This document shows, one piece after another, positions 29,601 to 41,600 of a stretch of DNA of 64,000 nt; position 1 is the first letter of the stretch; every line of letters begins with the position of its first letter. A program made the translations under genes and the position numbers. The notes below the pieces were generated by a model. That model saw nothing but the letters and a program-made list of their open reading frames with translations, was not told the origin of the DNA and did no database searches. This stretch comes from Heligmosomoides polygyrus polygyrus (taxonomy: Eukaryota > Nematoda > Chromadorea > Rhabditida > Heligmosomidae). Where the stretch lies: assembly GCA_947396885.1 (NCBI GenBank), contig OX377203.1, positions 24,431,253 to 24,495,252 of the forward strand, in the 5' to 3' direction.

Positions 29601-32600
29601 ACTTCCTACCCTCTCATTGTCTCCAGAACCTTAAGAATGGCTGAGAGCGCTAAAATTGAGTCTTAGCCGACATACGCGCTCCATACACACTATCATGCTT
29701 TACGAGAGCACGAAGCCATGAAAGAATTTTCAAACGGATTCGTTCACCTTTAAAAAGAATGAGAAACACGCATATACATCCACCACTGCTTCAGAGCTTA
29801 CGATATTCATCACAATAATGGACAACTGCACAAGCACGTTGTGGGGAACGCTCACCGCGCTGATGAAGGTGAGCAGCAGGCCTGGGGTTGACGTAACTAT
29901 ACAACTATAAGTTGTAACTACAACCTGTTTCTCACAGACTGTATGCTTATAATAATAATCGTGCGCGTTTCAGCAGGATTGGATGTTGAGATCTTCATGA
30001 CGCCTCTAACGCGTCCGATGATGCAACCCGAAAAACGTGGCAATAGACAGTTCGAGGAACTCTATGACGGGCTTACCAAAGGAGGTGTTTATATTCAAAC
30101 GATCTGGATAAAGGTATGGGATGGTATGAATCAATATAACACATTTCATAACAGTTCTGCAGTTTGCTCGAATTAGCTAACTGCCGATCTGGAATAAGTT
30201 AGAAATTCTGCCCAAGATGCAGTTGTCATGGTTCAAATGCATTAATCTGCTTAACTGCAGTGGGATTAGAAGGGCACGGCATGTTTCACTGATAATTTTT
30301 TTGAGATATTACGCAGTTTCTGCTCTGTTGTGGAAAGAACAATTTGTGTTTAAGCGGTACCAGCAAGGAATGGCTCTGCTCCTTCTTAGGTATAAGTTTT
30401 AGCGAAGTGATTTCCCAAAACGCACAGTGAGGGGTAGGTGTTGCGGAACGCCTGATCTCGATCATAAAGGACATGCACAGGGTGCGTAAAAAGTATTGAC
30501 GCACCTACATTTTGTTTCAGCTCCAGCTTTCTCTTTCTACCTCTCTAGGTTTTTGTGTGTTATTTTTGTTTCCTGTATTGTGCTGAAAAAAACACTCGCG
30601 AAAAAAACTGATGAAACATGACCATCGTCGCTACGGTGGCCCTTTTTGTCTGTTACCCAAAGAGCTGAATATTTCCTTAACAAGAGAATTAGGCGCTGTT
30701 CGAAACGGTTGGTGAGGAAAGAGGTCAGCAACCTAAACGTCAGCCACGGCTCTGTTATAACAGATAATGATTACAATATATTCAAGCACGATAATGTTCG
30801 AATCCAAAATTATCAATCTCTGTCCGATAACGGCAAACAGGTAACGCGCGCAGGTGTGGACAGCTCCTCAAACGAGCACAGCTTCAACATGAATTCGCTG
30901 GAATACTCTTTGTAGGTGATTTTGAAGAATGAGGTCTGGGCTACTTTCAACAGAAATGACCAGTCGCAGAAGGCTACCCTGTTAAAAGCACGGGACGAAA
31001 TCCAAGCGAGTACTTGCGGCGCGTGCTCATGAATTTTTCCGTCGTTTTCGCTCCTGTATCCATAGTAAAGGAGCCAATGTCAATTACGAGTTACTCTATC
31101 GTGTTTGCAAGATCATTTTCCATATTTCTCAAGTGAATATTTGAAAACTTACTGCGCAATACTATTTCCACAACCGTCATTTACTGCGTCAATACTTTTT
31201 ACGCACCCTGTAAGATGGCTCGAAAGCGGCGGTACGAACTCCACACGACATGATGAAGATGATGAATATCACAGTGAGGGTGGAACAAGGGTCGCGTGCG
31301 CGATTGCATAGCGAACCACCTTGAGAAAGGCCCTCTCAGGATGATCCTCCACGCGGACGACATCTCCCTAGTAGCCTACAACCAGGGAGAGCTGGAGGAG
31401 AAGGTGCAGCTGTGGCAGAGAGCTCTCGCAGAGAACGGCCTACGGCTGAACGTGAAGAAGACGAAGTTCATCAGCTCTGAGCAGTGCGCTGGATCGATCC
31501 TAGACTGGCAAGGGAAAGCGATCGAGAAGGTGAAAGAATTCTGCTACCTCGGAAGTGACCTATCGGAGGACGGAAGTGTGGAGCAGGCGGTCAGGGGAAA
31601 GATAAATGCAGCATGGCTTAAATGGAGGGAGTTCACAGGGGTCCTCTGCGGCCGTAGATGCTCCAGGACGCTCAAAGGCAAGCTCTATGGAACAGTTGTG
31701 AGGCCTGCCCTCCTCTACGGCAGTGAGTGCTGGGCGCTGGGTAAGGCGCAGGAGCGGCAACTGCACGCTGCGCGCCTGAGGTGACCAGAGAATCGCCTCA
31801 TAAGGTTGGCCCTAGATCTCGAGGCACCCAGAAAGCGTTCGAAAGGAGCCCCAAAGAAAAGGTGGAAGGACGTCATCAAGAAAGATCTCGCCGAAGTCGG
31901 TGCCACATCAGATGAAGCCCTTGATAGGATGAGGTGGCGAGAGATCACAACAGCGGACCCTGCGACTGCGCAGGACTAAACGCTCAGAAAAAGAAGAAGA
32001 CTTCCCGAAAGGCACAGCATCTTTCAAGAAATGTAAGCACTGCTTGAAAGGCTATAGCGTAGCACCTACAAAGCCGTTTGAGTAGTTTAGGACGTATATG
32101 AAAATGGACTTTTAAAAGTAGTTGCGCTATGCACCCATTAAAATCTTATTATGTGGTCGATCATAGTAACTTGTGGTCTGGAAACACCTTATATGATGAC
32201 AACCCCTCCTCACAAGCGCTAAAATAAATCTGTTTTCCTTCGTCACGAGTATTAACCCTACATCAAAAAAAAAACATTGAAATTCATTCCCCTTCGGTTC
32301 AACGAATATTGCAATAAGAAAGAGAGAACATGTAATGTATGTACTCGTTGTACTCTATAGTTGTTAACTAATTAATTAATTAATTAAATAACTAATACTA
32401 ATTGTTTGAAATAGGTGGCTAGGAAATTGTATCCCACTGGTGTAGAGGTGGGTAAGCTACCGTTGGAAACGAACAAGAGTGAGCCATTTGATTGTCTGCA
32501 CATACAACTGTCGTAGCATCAACAGCTGTCATCATATAAGGTTGTTAGTTTTCGGCATTAATCGAGGAACAAAACGGATTTGGTATCACGTGATTGGATC

Positions 32601-35600
32601 GAGCGAAACCAAACGTAAGGCAACATCCAGTTCTTTCAGTCGTCATTGAAAAGATGGACACATTCATCTCCGAACGGACAGCATCTCCACGAGCTGGACC
32701 ACATCTTGTGCAGCAGAAGGGCCGTAACAAATGTTGGAGTCGTCCCATCCTTCAATATGGGAAGCGATCACCGTCTCTTGCGGGCTCGACTCCACGCGGG
32801 TCGAGCTCTTATACGTCCAGCAGGGGTACGATCGAGGACTCCCAAGTCAACGGTTTTGAATGCAGAGGCGATTCGCACAATGGTTGAAAGTGAAACCTTA
32901 AGATGTCAAGCGGCATCGATGAAGATTATGCTCGGCCGATAAACGCGGTAACGAATATTGCCAAACGGTGCTGTGTCCCGGCTCCAAATCACAACTCTTG
33001 CCGAATTTCCGATGTCACACGGCGTCTTTTTGCACAATTAAGATTGATGGGCCGTCAGCAAAATCACGTTCAGTACACTATATTCTACAGGCTATGCAAA
33101 CAAAAGCTGACGGAGGATCACGGAAGTTTCTCACGTCAGCGGTTATTGGGCACAATCAACAAACGGAGTTTGAAGAAGACAAAACGCGATCTTCATCTAG
33201 GCCAGAAATGGAGTCTATAACGACGGCCTTCTACACGAACCTTTTTAAGGCAGGACGTCAATCCAACGCCGCACGTCTACCTATTGGCGACAATGTTCCG
33301 ACGTTCCTGCCATCCGAAGTGTGTCATGCGACCGAGCGATGTCTGAAACAATCCCCAGGCGCCGATGGAATCACTGTTAAAATTTTGCTGGCTTGTGGTC
33401 ATCAGCTGTTCAGCGCTTCGCACAGCGCTTTTCCCCCTGCGTAACGCAATTGCAGTGCCGTCTGCTCGAAGAGATCCAAGACGAGTGTACTGCATAAAAA
33501 AGGCGACAAGGAGGACCTTTTTAACTATCGGCCAATAACTCTCATACCGGTGCTATACAAAGTTTTTACCAAGTGTCTCCTATCGCGCATCGGAAGGACT
33601 CTAGAAGAAGTGCGACTGGTGGAGCAAGCAGGCTTTCGACGGAAGTTCAGCACCTTAGATCACATACTCGCCTGCTGTCGACTAAATGAAGCTGCTCGAG
33701 AAGACCAGGAACCTCTAGTGTTGACGCTTATTGGTTACCACAAAGCGTTCGATTCAGTAGAACCGTAGAAAGTTTGGGAAGCACTCAACGAACAGGGAAT
33801 CGAACCACATTACACGAACATTCTGAGCAAATGCTACATCGGATGCGCCACTGTATTTCGACTATTTCATCGCGACTTAGAAGTGGTTGTGGAAAGAGGC
33901 ATGCGTCAAGGTGATCCCATCTCTCCCAACATCTTCTCAGCGTGTTTGGAATCAGCCATCCGTTGCTGTAATTGGAGCGACTATGACGTCGAAGTCGGGG
34001 GTAGGCAGCTGAATCACATGAGATTTGCCGACAATATTGCCTCATCACACAGTACACGGCGCAAGCTAAAAGAATGTTGCACGAGCTTCACATCGGAGGA
34101 ACTGAGCCTGGACAAACGATCATCATGTCGAAGACGAAATTTATGAGGAACGAGTTCGCTGACGATGATCCAGTATTGTTTGAAGGAGCTCCTATAGAGG
34201 AAGTCGAAGATTACGTCTACCTCGGGCGACTGTTGAACATGAAGAACGACCTCAGATCGGAAATACCACGAAGAAACAGAGCGGCCTGGGCGGCGTACAA
34301 TTCTGTGAGAGGCGTAATCGAGAGCTGCAGCGACTCCTTAGAACTAATATCTTGAACTTCACAGTTCTTCAAGCGCTATGTTACGCGTGCCAAACATGGG
34401 CCGTAACAAAAGCAGCAGAAGATCAATTGCGAAGAATGCAAACGGCATTGGAAAAGAAGATGGCCGGCATCTCTCTACGCCAGCAGCGACTCTTCGGATT
34501 GCACAAGAACAGATACGAGCAATGTCCAGGGTCCGGGACGTCATTCTTCATTTCGACGAAGCGAAACACCATTTTGCTGGACATTTGATGAAAGCGTGCG
34601 TTCCACTGTGCATTGGGAACCACTCAGCGAGACATGACCACTCGGTCGTCCTCCTCTACGATGGCAAGATTCGCTCGCTCATCGGAACAACATCCGTACC
34701 TCTAACACCAACTCGATAAGGTGCTCGTCCACCAACGTTGGCTCAAGATCGAACAAGGTGGCGAACATGCTGGGACCCGAGCAAGACAAATCGTTGCTGA
34801 GAAACGGGTCGCAAGTATCGCATGTAAGTAAGTAGTGTAGAGGTGAGGCGTTGAAAGCCAGAAAAGTGAGCTTTGCTGTTCCGTAGCAAATAATTAATGG
34901 CACAGTTTTGTAAAGAAAAAAAAACAGCTCTCAGAACGCCCCTGTGCATGCCTCCCCAAAATAAAGGAGCCCAGACTCGCTGTATTGTCGCAGATATTAG
35001 TGCTGGAGAGTTACCTATACTTCATCGTTTAATCAACTATCTAGCCGGGTAGCCGTTACAATGATTTTCATCGGAAATCTACCACGCCGCACGTTGGTGA
35101 ATCGGGGTACGTTGCGGTTTCGCGGTAAGCTACATCGTCATCGACTGGTAAGTCGTTGCTGAATCTGTGTTTTGGAATCAGATGCACACCACAGTCGGCG
35201 GCTCCTTTGACTACACCAACAACTCACTGTGACCAGTGGCCTTTTAAACATTACTAGAGTGGTGCTCTTTGTAAAGCCTATCGATGTTGCACCATAGACA
35301 TCTTCATTACATATACGCAAATAGGCCGAAATTTCGGAAGATAAACTTCACCTTTTTCAACTGTTCATTTAACGTGTTTTACGACCAATTTAAAAACAGA
35401 ATGAATTATGCTTTGAAATAAATGAAAATAGATGAGAAGGACCATTACATGGCAAAGTTAAAGACAACCGCAAACTCAACGGATCTAGCGTATCCAGAAA
35501 GAGAGTGACGGAGCAAGTTGACGTTTGATGAAGCTGAAGTCCGAGACATTTCATTTCCTTCTCCATCGCCCTCATAAGCCAAAAATGTGGCAAGTCTTTT

Positions 35601-38600
35601 TTTTAATCTGCGCTTCATTGGTCAAATGAAGGGAGTATGTACAATATCTGTTGCACCTGTAGTCACAACCAGGATTGTGCGGAATTTCCGTTTCGGTGTT
35701 CCGAATTTCGGTTTCCGGCCATTTTAGGCTCCTCCATTCCGTTCCGTGTTCCGCCTGCTTTTGAACCGGAAGGTGGAAACGGGAATGGGCACTGTTCCAC
35801 ACTGTTTTTTATCGAACACAATCAGCTTCTTCTTCTTCTTCTTCTTCTTCTTCTTCTTCTTCTTCTTCAGCGTTTGTTCCGCTTCGAGGCGGGGTCCGCT
35901 ATTCTGGTGTAGTGACGTCACTTCACGCGATCAAATGCTTGATCGTGATGGATACCAGCAACCTTTAGGTCCACATGCAATGTATCAAGCCAACGCTGCT
36001 TCGGCTGTCCTTTAGGTCGTTTTCCGGGCACATCTATGTTAAGGGCAATCTTCCTAACAGTGTCACAACTAGCTCGAAGAACGTGACCACACCACCGAAG
36101 GCGAGCTTCACGTAACTCGTCAGCAATTGGAGCGACACCAAACCTCTGGCGTATTTCATCGTTACGAATACGGTCCAGACGCGTAACGCCAGCCGTCCAG
36201 CGCAGCATTTTCGTTTCCATTACGCTGAGGCGGCTCTCAACCTCCTTCGTTGCAGGCCAGCACTCAGAACCGTACATCGCTACTGGTCGGACGATGGTTC
36301 TATAAACCTTCGATTTAAGGCGTTCCGGTATCTTCCTGTCGCATAAAACGCCTGTCATCGAGCGCCATTTGGACCACGCTGCGCTCACGCGCGAGCTCAC
36401 TTCGAACGTCAGACTACCATCAGAAGCAATTGCAGATCCAAGATACTTGAAGGTTGTCGTTCGTATTAGCACAGTGTCATTGATCTCAATGGACCCGGAT
36501 TCGTTTACGTCTGTCGTCAAGTACTCAGATTTTATGACGTTTAGCTTGAGCCCGAACATTGCCAAGCGGTCGTACCAAGCTTGCGCTTATCGCTCGAGTT
36601 CGCTCTTCTCTTCGCTTGCAAGCATTACGTCATCTGCATACAGCAGCGTCCACAGGGTAGTCTTCTGAAGGTCTTTCGAAATGGCATCCATTACGACAAT
36701 GAATAGGAGCGGGGAAAGCGCAGAGCCCTGGTGAACACCGACAGAGATAGGAAACTCCGCCGATGTGCCGGCTGGCGCTCGCACACTACTCTTTGGACCA
36801 GAGTAGAGTATGCGCACCCACTCAATAAGCTCTTCGGAAACACCGTGTTGTCGTAAGCGTTGCACCCACTCAATAAGCTCTTCGGAAACACCGTGTTGTC
36901 GTAAGCGTACCATATAACCTCACGTGGTACACGATCAAATGCTTTCTCTAAGCCGAGAAAGGCCAGCTGCAGCGGCTTTTGCTTTTCGCGATGTCTCTTT
37001 ACCAGAAGACGAGCAGCATTTATGACATCGATGGTGCCACAGCCCGCTACGAAGCCACATTGATTGGCGGAAAGCTGAACGATATTGCGTATACGTGCAT
37101 TTACAATTAGCTCAAAGAATTTCATGCTGTGCGAGAGAAACGAATTGGACGGCAATTCGAGCAGTCCGCAGGACTGCCCTTCTTCTTCCATATCCGTATC
37201 GTCGTGCTTTCCTGCCAACTACCAGGTACCTTCTTTTCCGCAACAACCTGGTTGAAAAACTTCGTTAGCCGCTCAGCAAGACTCCAGCACCTCAACTTCT
37301 ATAGGTCGGCCGCTATATCGTCGGGGCCCGTTGCTTTGCCTGGCTTCATCTTCTTCAAAGCCGCTTTCGTCTCCTCCACAGTGATTTTCTGTACAGGACC
37401 GTGTGTAGAAGGGACACAAGGGATGGGCGGATGGGCAAACTCTATTGTCGAAATTCTCTCGAAGTGGTCATGCCATCGTTTCATAGCCCTCTTGCGGTTC
37501 GTCAGTAGATGGCCGCTCTCATCGCTGATGCCCAAGAATTTCTCGATGTCCTCGGCCTGACGATGGCGTGCCTTGGCAAGTCGATAAAGATGTCGTTCAC
37601 CATCGCGCGTCTCGAATTTATCGCTGAGATCATCATAATGGACGGCTTTTGCAACGGCTACGGCCTTCTTTGCCGCTTTCTTCGCCTCCTGGTACATACG
37701 ACATTTGTCTGCGGTCTTGTCGCGCAGGAATGCGTGATATAATTTTTTCTTCTCTCGGACTTTTTCTCTTACATCGTTAGTCCACAGCCACGCCAGTTTC
37801 TGGATCTTGCGGTGTGCAGGCTAAGTCATGCCTAATTCAGAACATGCAACTTGTAATATCGTGTCGTGGCATCTTTCCGTGTTTCGTCGACGGTTGTCAC
37901 CGTTGGTAACCGAATACGAGAAACAAAGGCTGCAGCGTTTTCCTTCAACCGCCACCACTTGATTCTCAGTGGACCGCATCGCTCGACATGCCTCAGCCTC
38001 GGAGGGGCGAACTTAAGAGTGCATATCAGTGGACGGTGCCGTGTGGCGACAGTCTCGTACGGCACCACCTTCGCATCTGTAATCAGCTTTCGATCGCGAT
38101 GGTTCACAGGGATGAAGTCGATCTGTGTCTTATAAGCCTCATAAGAATACTCATGTTTTACTTTGTTAACTTTATTGGTCATTTTCATGCTCTCAATAAT
38201 GGAAATTTGCCTTCACCTAATTTATAATTTAGGTAGCCAACCCAGACTGCTGGGATAAGGATCAGCGTGAAAACGTCGCTCTTATCAATGAAATTGCCCT
38301 TGCAGCCAAGGTATTTGTACTTGTTTCTCGAAACGTTCAACACATTCTTATATACTGATCTCGCATTTATTCTTTTTCACCTTAGTAGGTACACTTACCC
38401 ATTCATGCTCACCCATGATCTCTATATATTTAGGATTGGGATGGAAACTTTCTACATTTAGATAGTTACGTAACGTGCCTATCTAGCGTTGTCTAGGTAT
38501 TCCGCGATGTCTCCTACGTACCTTGAACCTCCAATTAAATTGCTCTTTCTTCTACGAACTCTGCAGTCCGTTCGTGTTATGACAGCACTTCAGCGCGGAA

Positions 38601-41600
38601 ATCAACGCTACGTGACACCTCATCGACACTCATCATTCTGCCCGATACTACGCCTCCGGTTTAACTGTGGTCTTGTTTGCCCTCGACTTCGCTAACGCTT
38701 AGACATGGGATCAGAATCATGCATATTCTGATACCCGGCTGGATTTATTCTATTTCGGATTATCCCAAATCCGGCTCGGCTAAAAATGCTGTATCTGAAT
38801 CATACGAAGATCCGGGGTTTCAAAAATTACCCTCATCTGAATCATCCGATGATCCGGGATTTTCAAAAATGCACCAAATCGGATAAAAATTCAGTGGAAT
38901 GATGTTGAAGCGCCTTGCTGCGGAACCCAGAAAAGATGATGAACTGATGTTTTCGGGGTAGATTTTGCAATCATTTGGCGAGGATTCCCTTAGAGTTCAG
39001 GCGAGTTCTTGCGGGAAGACTCGCAATCATTTTTTATGGTGCACAATCAACTCACTATTCAATGGGTAGTCGTTCGACGGGGTCTTAATGCTGACTGTCA
39101 TTTGCTCTGTAAGCGCAAAGTGGCTCGGTGTTGGGGTCAGCTTGTGAGGCAACTCTTCACGACATCCTTACACGGCACTGAAGTGTTCTACTCCAGTGGT
39201 GAACCGACAAGAGAAGAATACCAAGTGAATCACTCTCATCTGAGTAAACTGACGAAGTTCTCAAAAATCCAATGATTTGGATAAAATCGAATAAAACTCA
39301 ACTCGCAATGTGGTGAAGTCAAGTGAATATTAATTTCCGGTCGAATATCAAGTCATCGCAGGTTAAGCCTTGCATCTTGTTCGGACATATTGGTTGGTTC
39401 CAACCCTTTTACAAATGTTAAGGGCGTGGATTGCCTATTGGCCGAGGCTTGTGAGGCCTTGTTAAGGTCAACTAGCCTCGCTAGGAGATTTGATGTATAT
39501 TTCCCTTGATTATGTCCTCCCTTTTTAGTGCTATTCCTAATCTCTTCTAGACGTAGACATCGGTGGTTATGAATATAATCAGCCTTCGACAAAATTTTAA
39601 AAATAGCGCTGTACTTTAAATGCATCTGCTGCATATAGATTCATAAAGTGTGGCGCGTCAAACGCGATGGTACTATCCAACACATACTTCCTCTACTCTG
39701 TTGAATTAAAAGTAATTACGTGAATAGACCGTGAAAACATTTTCCCCTCTTAACTATATACAATTCAGTTAATCCATGTTTCACGTTGTCCGCCACAGTG
39801 AGGGGGACGATAGTCAAAAGGCGTCTTGGACACTGTGGCATATGCCAGCCGGCTGCTCCTTTATGCTTAACTATGGGCGACTGTCAGCGGCTTCATAACC
39901 TTTGCGTCAGATAACCCAAGTTAGTGACGTGGAAATGGCCAACGCGTCAGGGTACGGATGGGGATCATGCGCCGAGTGCTGTGATTAGAAGACGTGCCAC
40001 AGGCGTCGCCCAACGAGCATCGGAATTCAGAAGACCTGCCATTTTCGTCCAATGATTAAGAAAACGTGTCGCAGAAGTTGTTCAACGTGTGTCGTGATTA
40101 AGAAAACGTGTGATAGACGTCGTCCAACGTGTGCCCGAATCCGGAAGACATGTCACAGGTATTGTGCGGCGGACATCTGTACTCATAGAACGTGCTACAG
40201 ACGCCAAGAGCTGGTAAAAAGAATCAGAATTTAGAAAACGCTTCACATACACTCTGCGGCGAGTGTCCGGATTTAAAGGAAATGCTATACATGTCGTTTA
40301 ACTTGTATCCTGATTCAAAAAAGATGATGTAGACGTTGCGCAATGAGTAGCCGGATTAGAAGGCGAGCCATCTCCGTCATCCTCTACCATATGAAGTAGC
40401 GGGAGCGCTGCTGTATATATGTATACCAGACGTTCAACGGCCTCCCGGCCGCCAAACGTCTGGTTGGGGCTTCGTCCCAAACCCGGAGAGTAGAACATCC
40501 GAACGTCTTCGTCTCCTCTCTAGGCCTTCTATCATTCATTAAAAAAAACTGGTTTTGCTATATAGAATGGTATAGCGGAATAGGGCAAAACAGGTCCATC
40601 ACCTTCACTGGACCTCCCTTAACCGGTCCCTTATCACTGGTTCCCTTTTATTGTCAGCCCTTTTCCGGTTCACCCTTCACTGTCCCCCTCCGCCTTCGTC
40701 GGTCCCTACTACTGATCCCACCTTCACTGGACCTCCCTTTACTGGTCCCCTCTTCGCTGGTCATCCTATCCTTCACCGATCCCCATTACTGGTCACCCCT
40801 TCACTGGGCCCCTTCCCCCTCATTCACCTGTCCCCATTACTGGTCCTTTCCTCACCGGTCCCATCTTCACTGGACCCCTCCCCCTTCTCCACCGGTTCCC
40901 CTTCACTGGACCTCTCCCCCTCCTTCACCGGTCCCCTTCACTGGATCCTCCCACCTCACCGGTCCCCATTGCTTGTCCGACCTTCACTGGTCCCTCCTTT
41001 ATTGGTCAACTCTTTACCGGTCCCCCATTACTGGTTCCACCTTCACTGGGAATCCGGACCCCTGACGCGACATCGGTGACACATCTTCTGAACCCGGACG
41101 CCTGTTGAACAGCGTCGGTGACATGTGTTCTCAACCCGAACGTGATTTGCGCGACATCGGTGACACGTCGTCTGAATCTGGAAGCCCTTTCGCGACATTG
41201 GTGACACCTCTTCTGAATCCAGGCACATGATGAGCGACGTCGGTTACATGTCATCTCAAACCGGACCTGCTTTGCGCGACATCAGTGACACGTCGTCTGA
41301 ATCCGAACACCCCTTGCGCGAGATCAGTGACACCTCTTCTCAACCTGAACGTCGTTTGCACGACATTGGTGACATGTCGTCTGAACATGGACGCCTGTCG
41401 ACAACTACAACAGTTGACAACTGGTAGCAACTACAACCCCCGCCCCTCCCTCTTCCCCATACTTCCCCCCAACACACTCCTTCAGCAGTTCTGTGCAAAC
41501 AAACACACAAACACATGCACTCACTCACCCACAGACAAACGACCGTTCCCGCTTATATATAGTAAGATATTCACAGTTGGGGAAATTACCAGCATAAAAT

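Larger units (their letters stand above)
30404..31985 (+). mobile_element. RTE family B copy 2, 5' truncated, split by a Tc1-like element (intron 4)
   Basis: 30,404-30,475 (GGAACGCCTGATCTCGATCA, then AAAGGACATG) and 31,213 on (ATGGCTCGAAAGCGGCG) are adjacent in copy 1, so this is one RTE interrupted at 30,476. RT and C-terminus follow to AEVGATSDEALDRMRW and PATAQD. An internal deletion of about 130 bp near 31,783 removes the segment with LRWYGHVLR. GA-rich tail at about 31,985-31,996. Confidence 0.85.
32405..34840 (+). mobile_element. RTE-clade LINE, family C (intron 4)
   Basis: Starts with an endonuclease opening (LIVCTYNCRSINS at about 32,488), then a deletion to the endonuclease end, then the RT and C-terminus, ending in a GTAAGTAAG-type tail (about 34,823-34,835). 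About 2.4 kb, missing part of the endonuclease. Several frame changes and a stop in the palm. A different lineage from families A and B (VLYKVFTKCLLSRI and EQAGFR blocks). Confidence 0.8.
35827..38135 (-). mobile_element. RTE family A copy 2, 5' truncated, long AAG tail (intron 4)
   Basis: The minus strand reads from the end of the endonuclease (KTQIDFIPVNHRDRKLITDA, about 38,130) through linker, RT and C-terminus to the same 3' end as A1 and A3. The tail is about 14 AAG units (plus TTC run, 35,827-35,868). The endonuclease N-terminus is missing. Frames are broken at about 37,700, 37,300, 37,140, 36,590 and near 35,920. Confidence 0.9.
39760..41420. repeat. R5 copy 2: minisatellite block in mirror arrangement
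   Basis: The head (39,766-39,985) matches the other R5 copies. Then about nine degenerate 36-38-bp units on the + strand (39,990-40,330), a copy of repeat R7 (40,425-40,590), a C/T-rich array (40,600-41,045) and about ten 36-38-bp units on the opposite strand (41,045-41,400). The whole sits in intron 5 of the lysozyme gene. Confidence 0.75.

Noticed and set aside
35637..36015. Frames with poly-Leu, poly-Phe or poly-Lys
   Set aside because: Translations of the TTC/AAG tail of an RTE.
40651..41079. 142-codon Pro/Ser-rich open frame
   Set aside because: It runs through the CACTGGTCCC tandem array; the peptide is a translation of the repeat, with no start context.
39990..41400. CRISPR-like direct repeats
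   Set aside because: Units are degenerate, contiguous and without unique spacers, in a eukaryotic context: a minisatellite.
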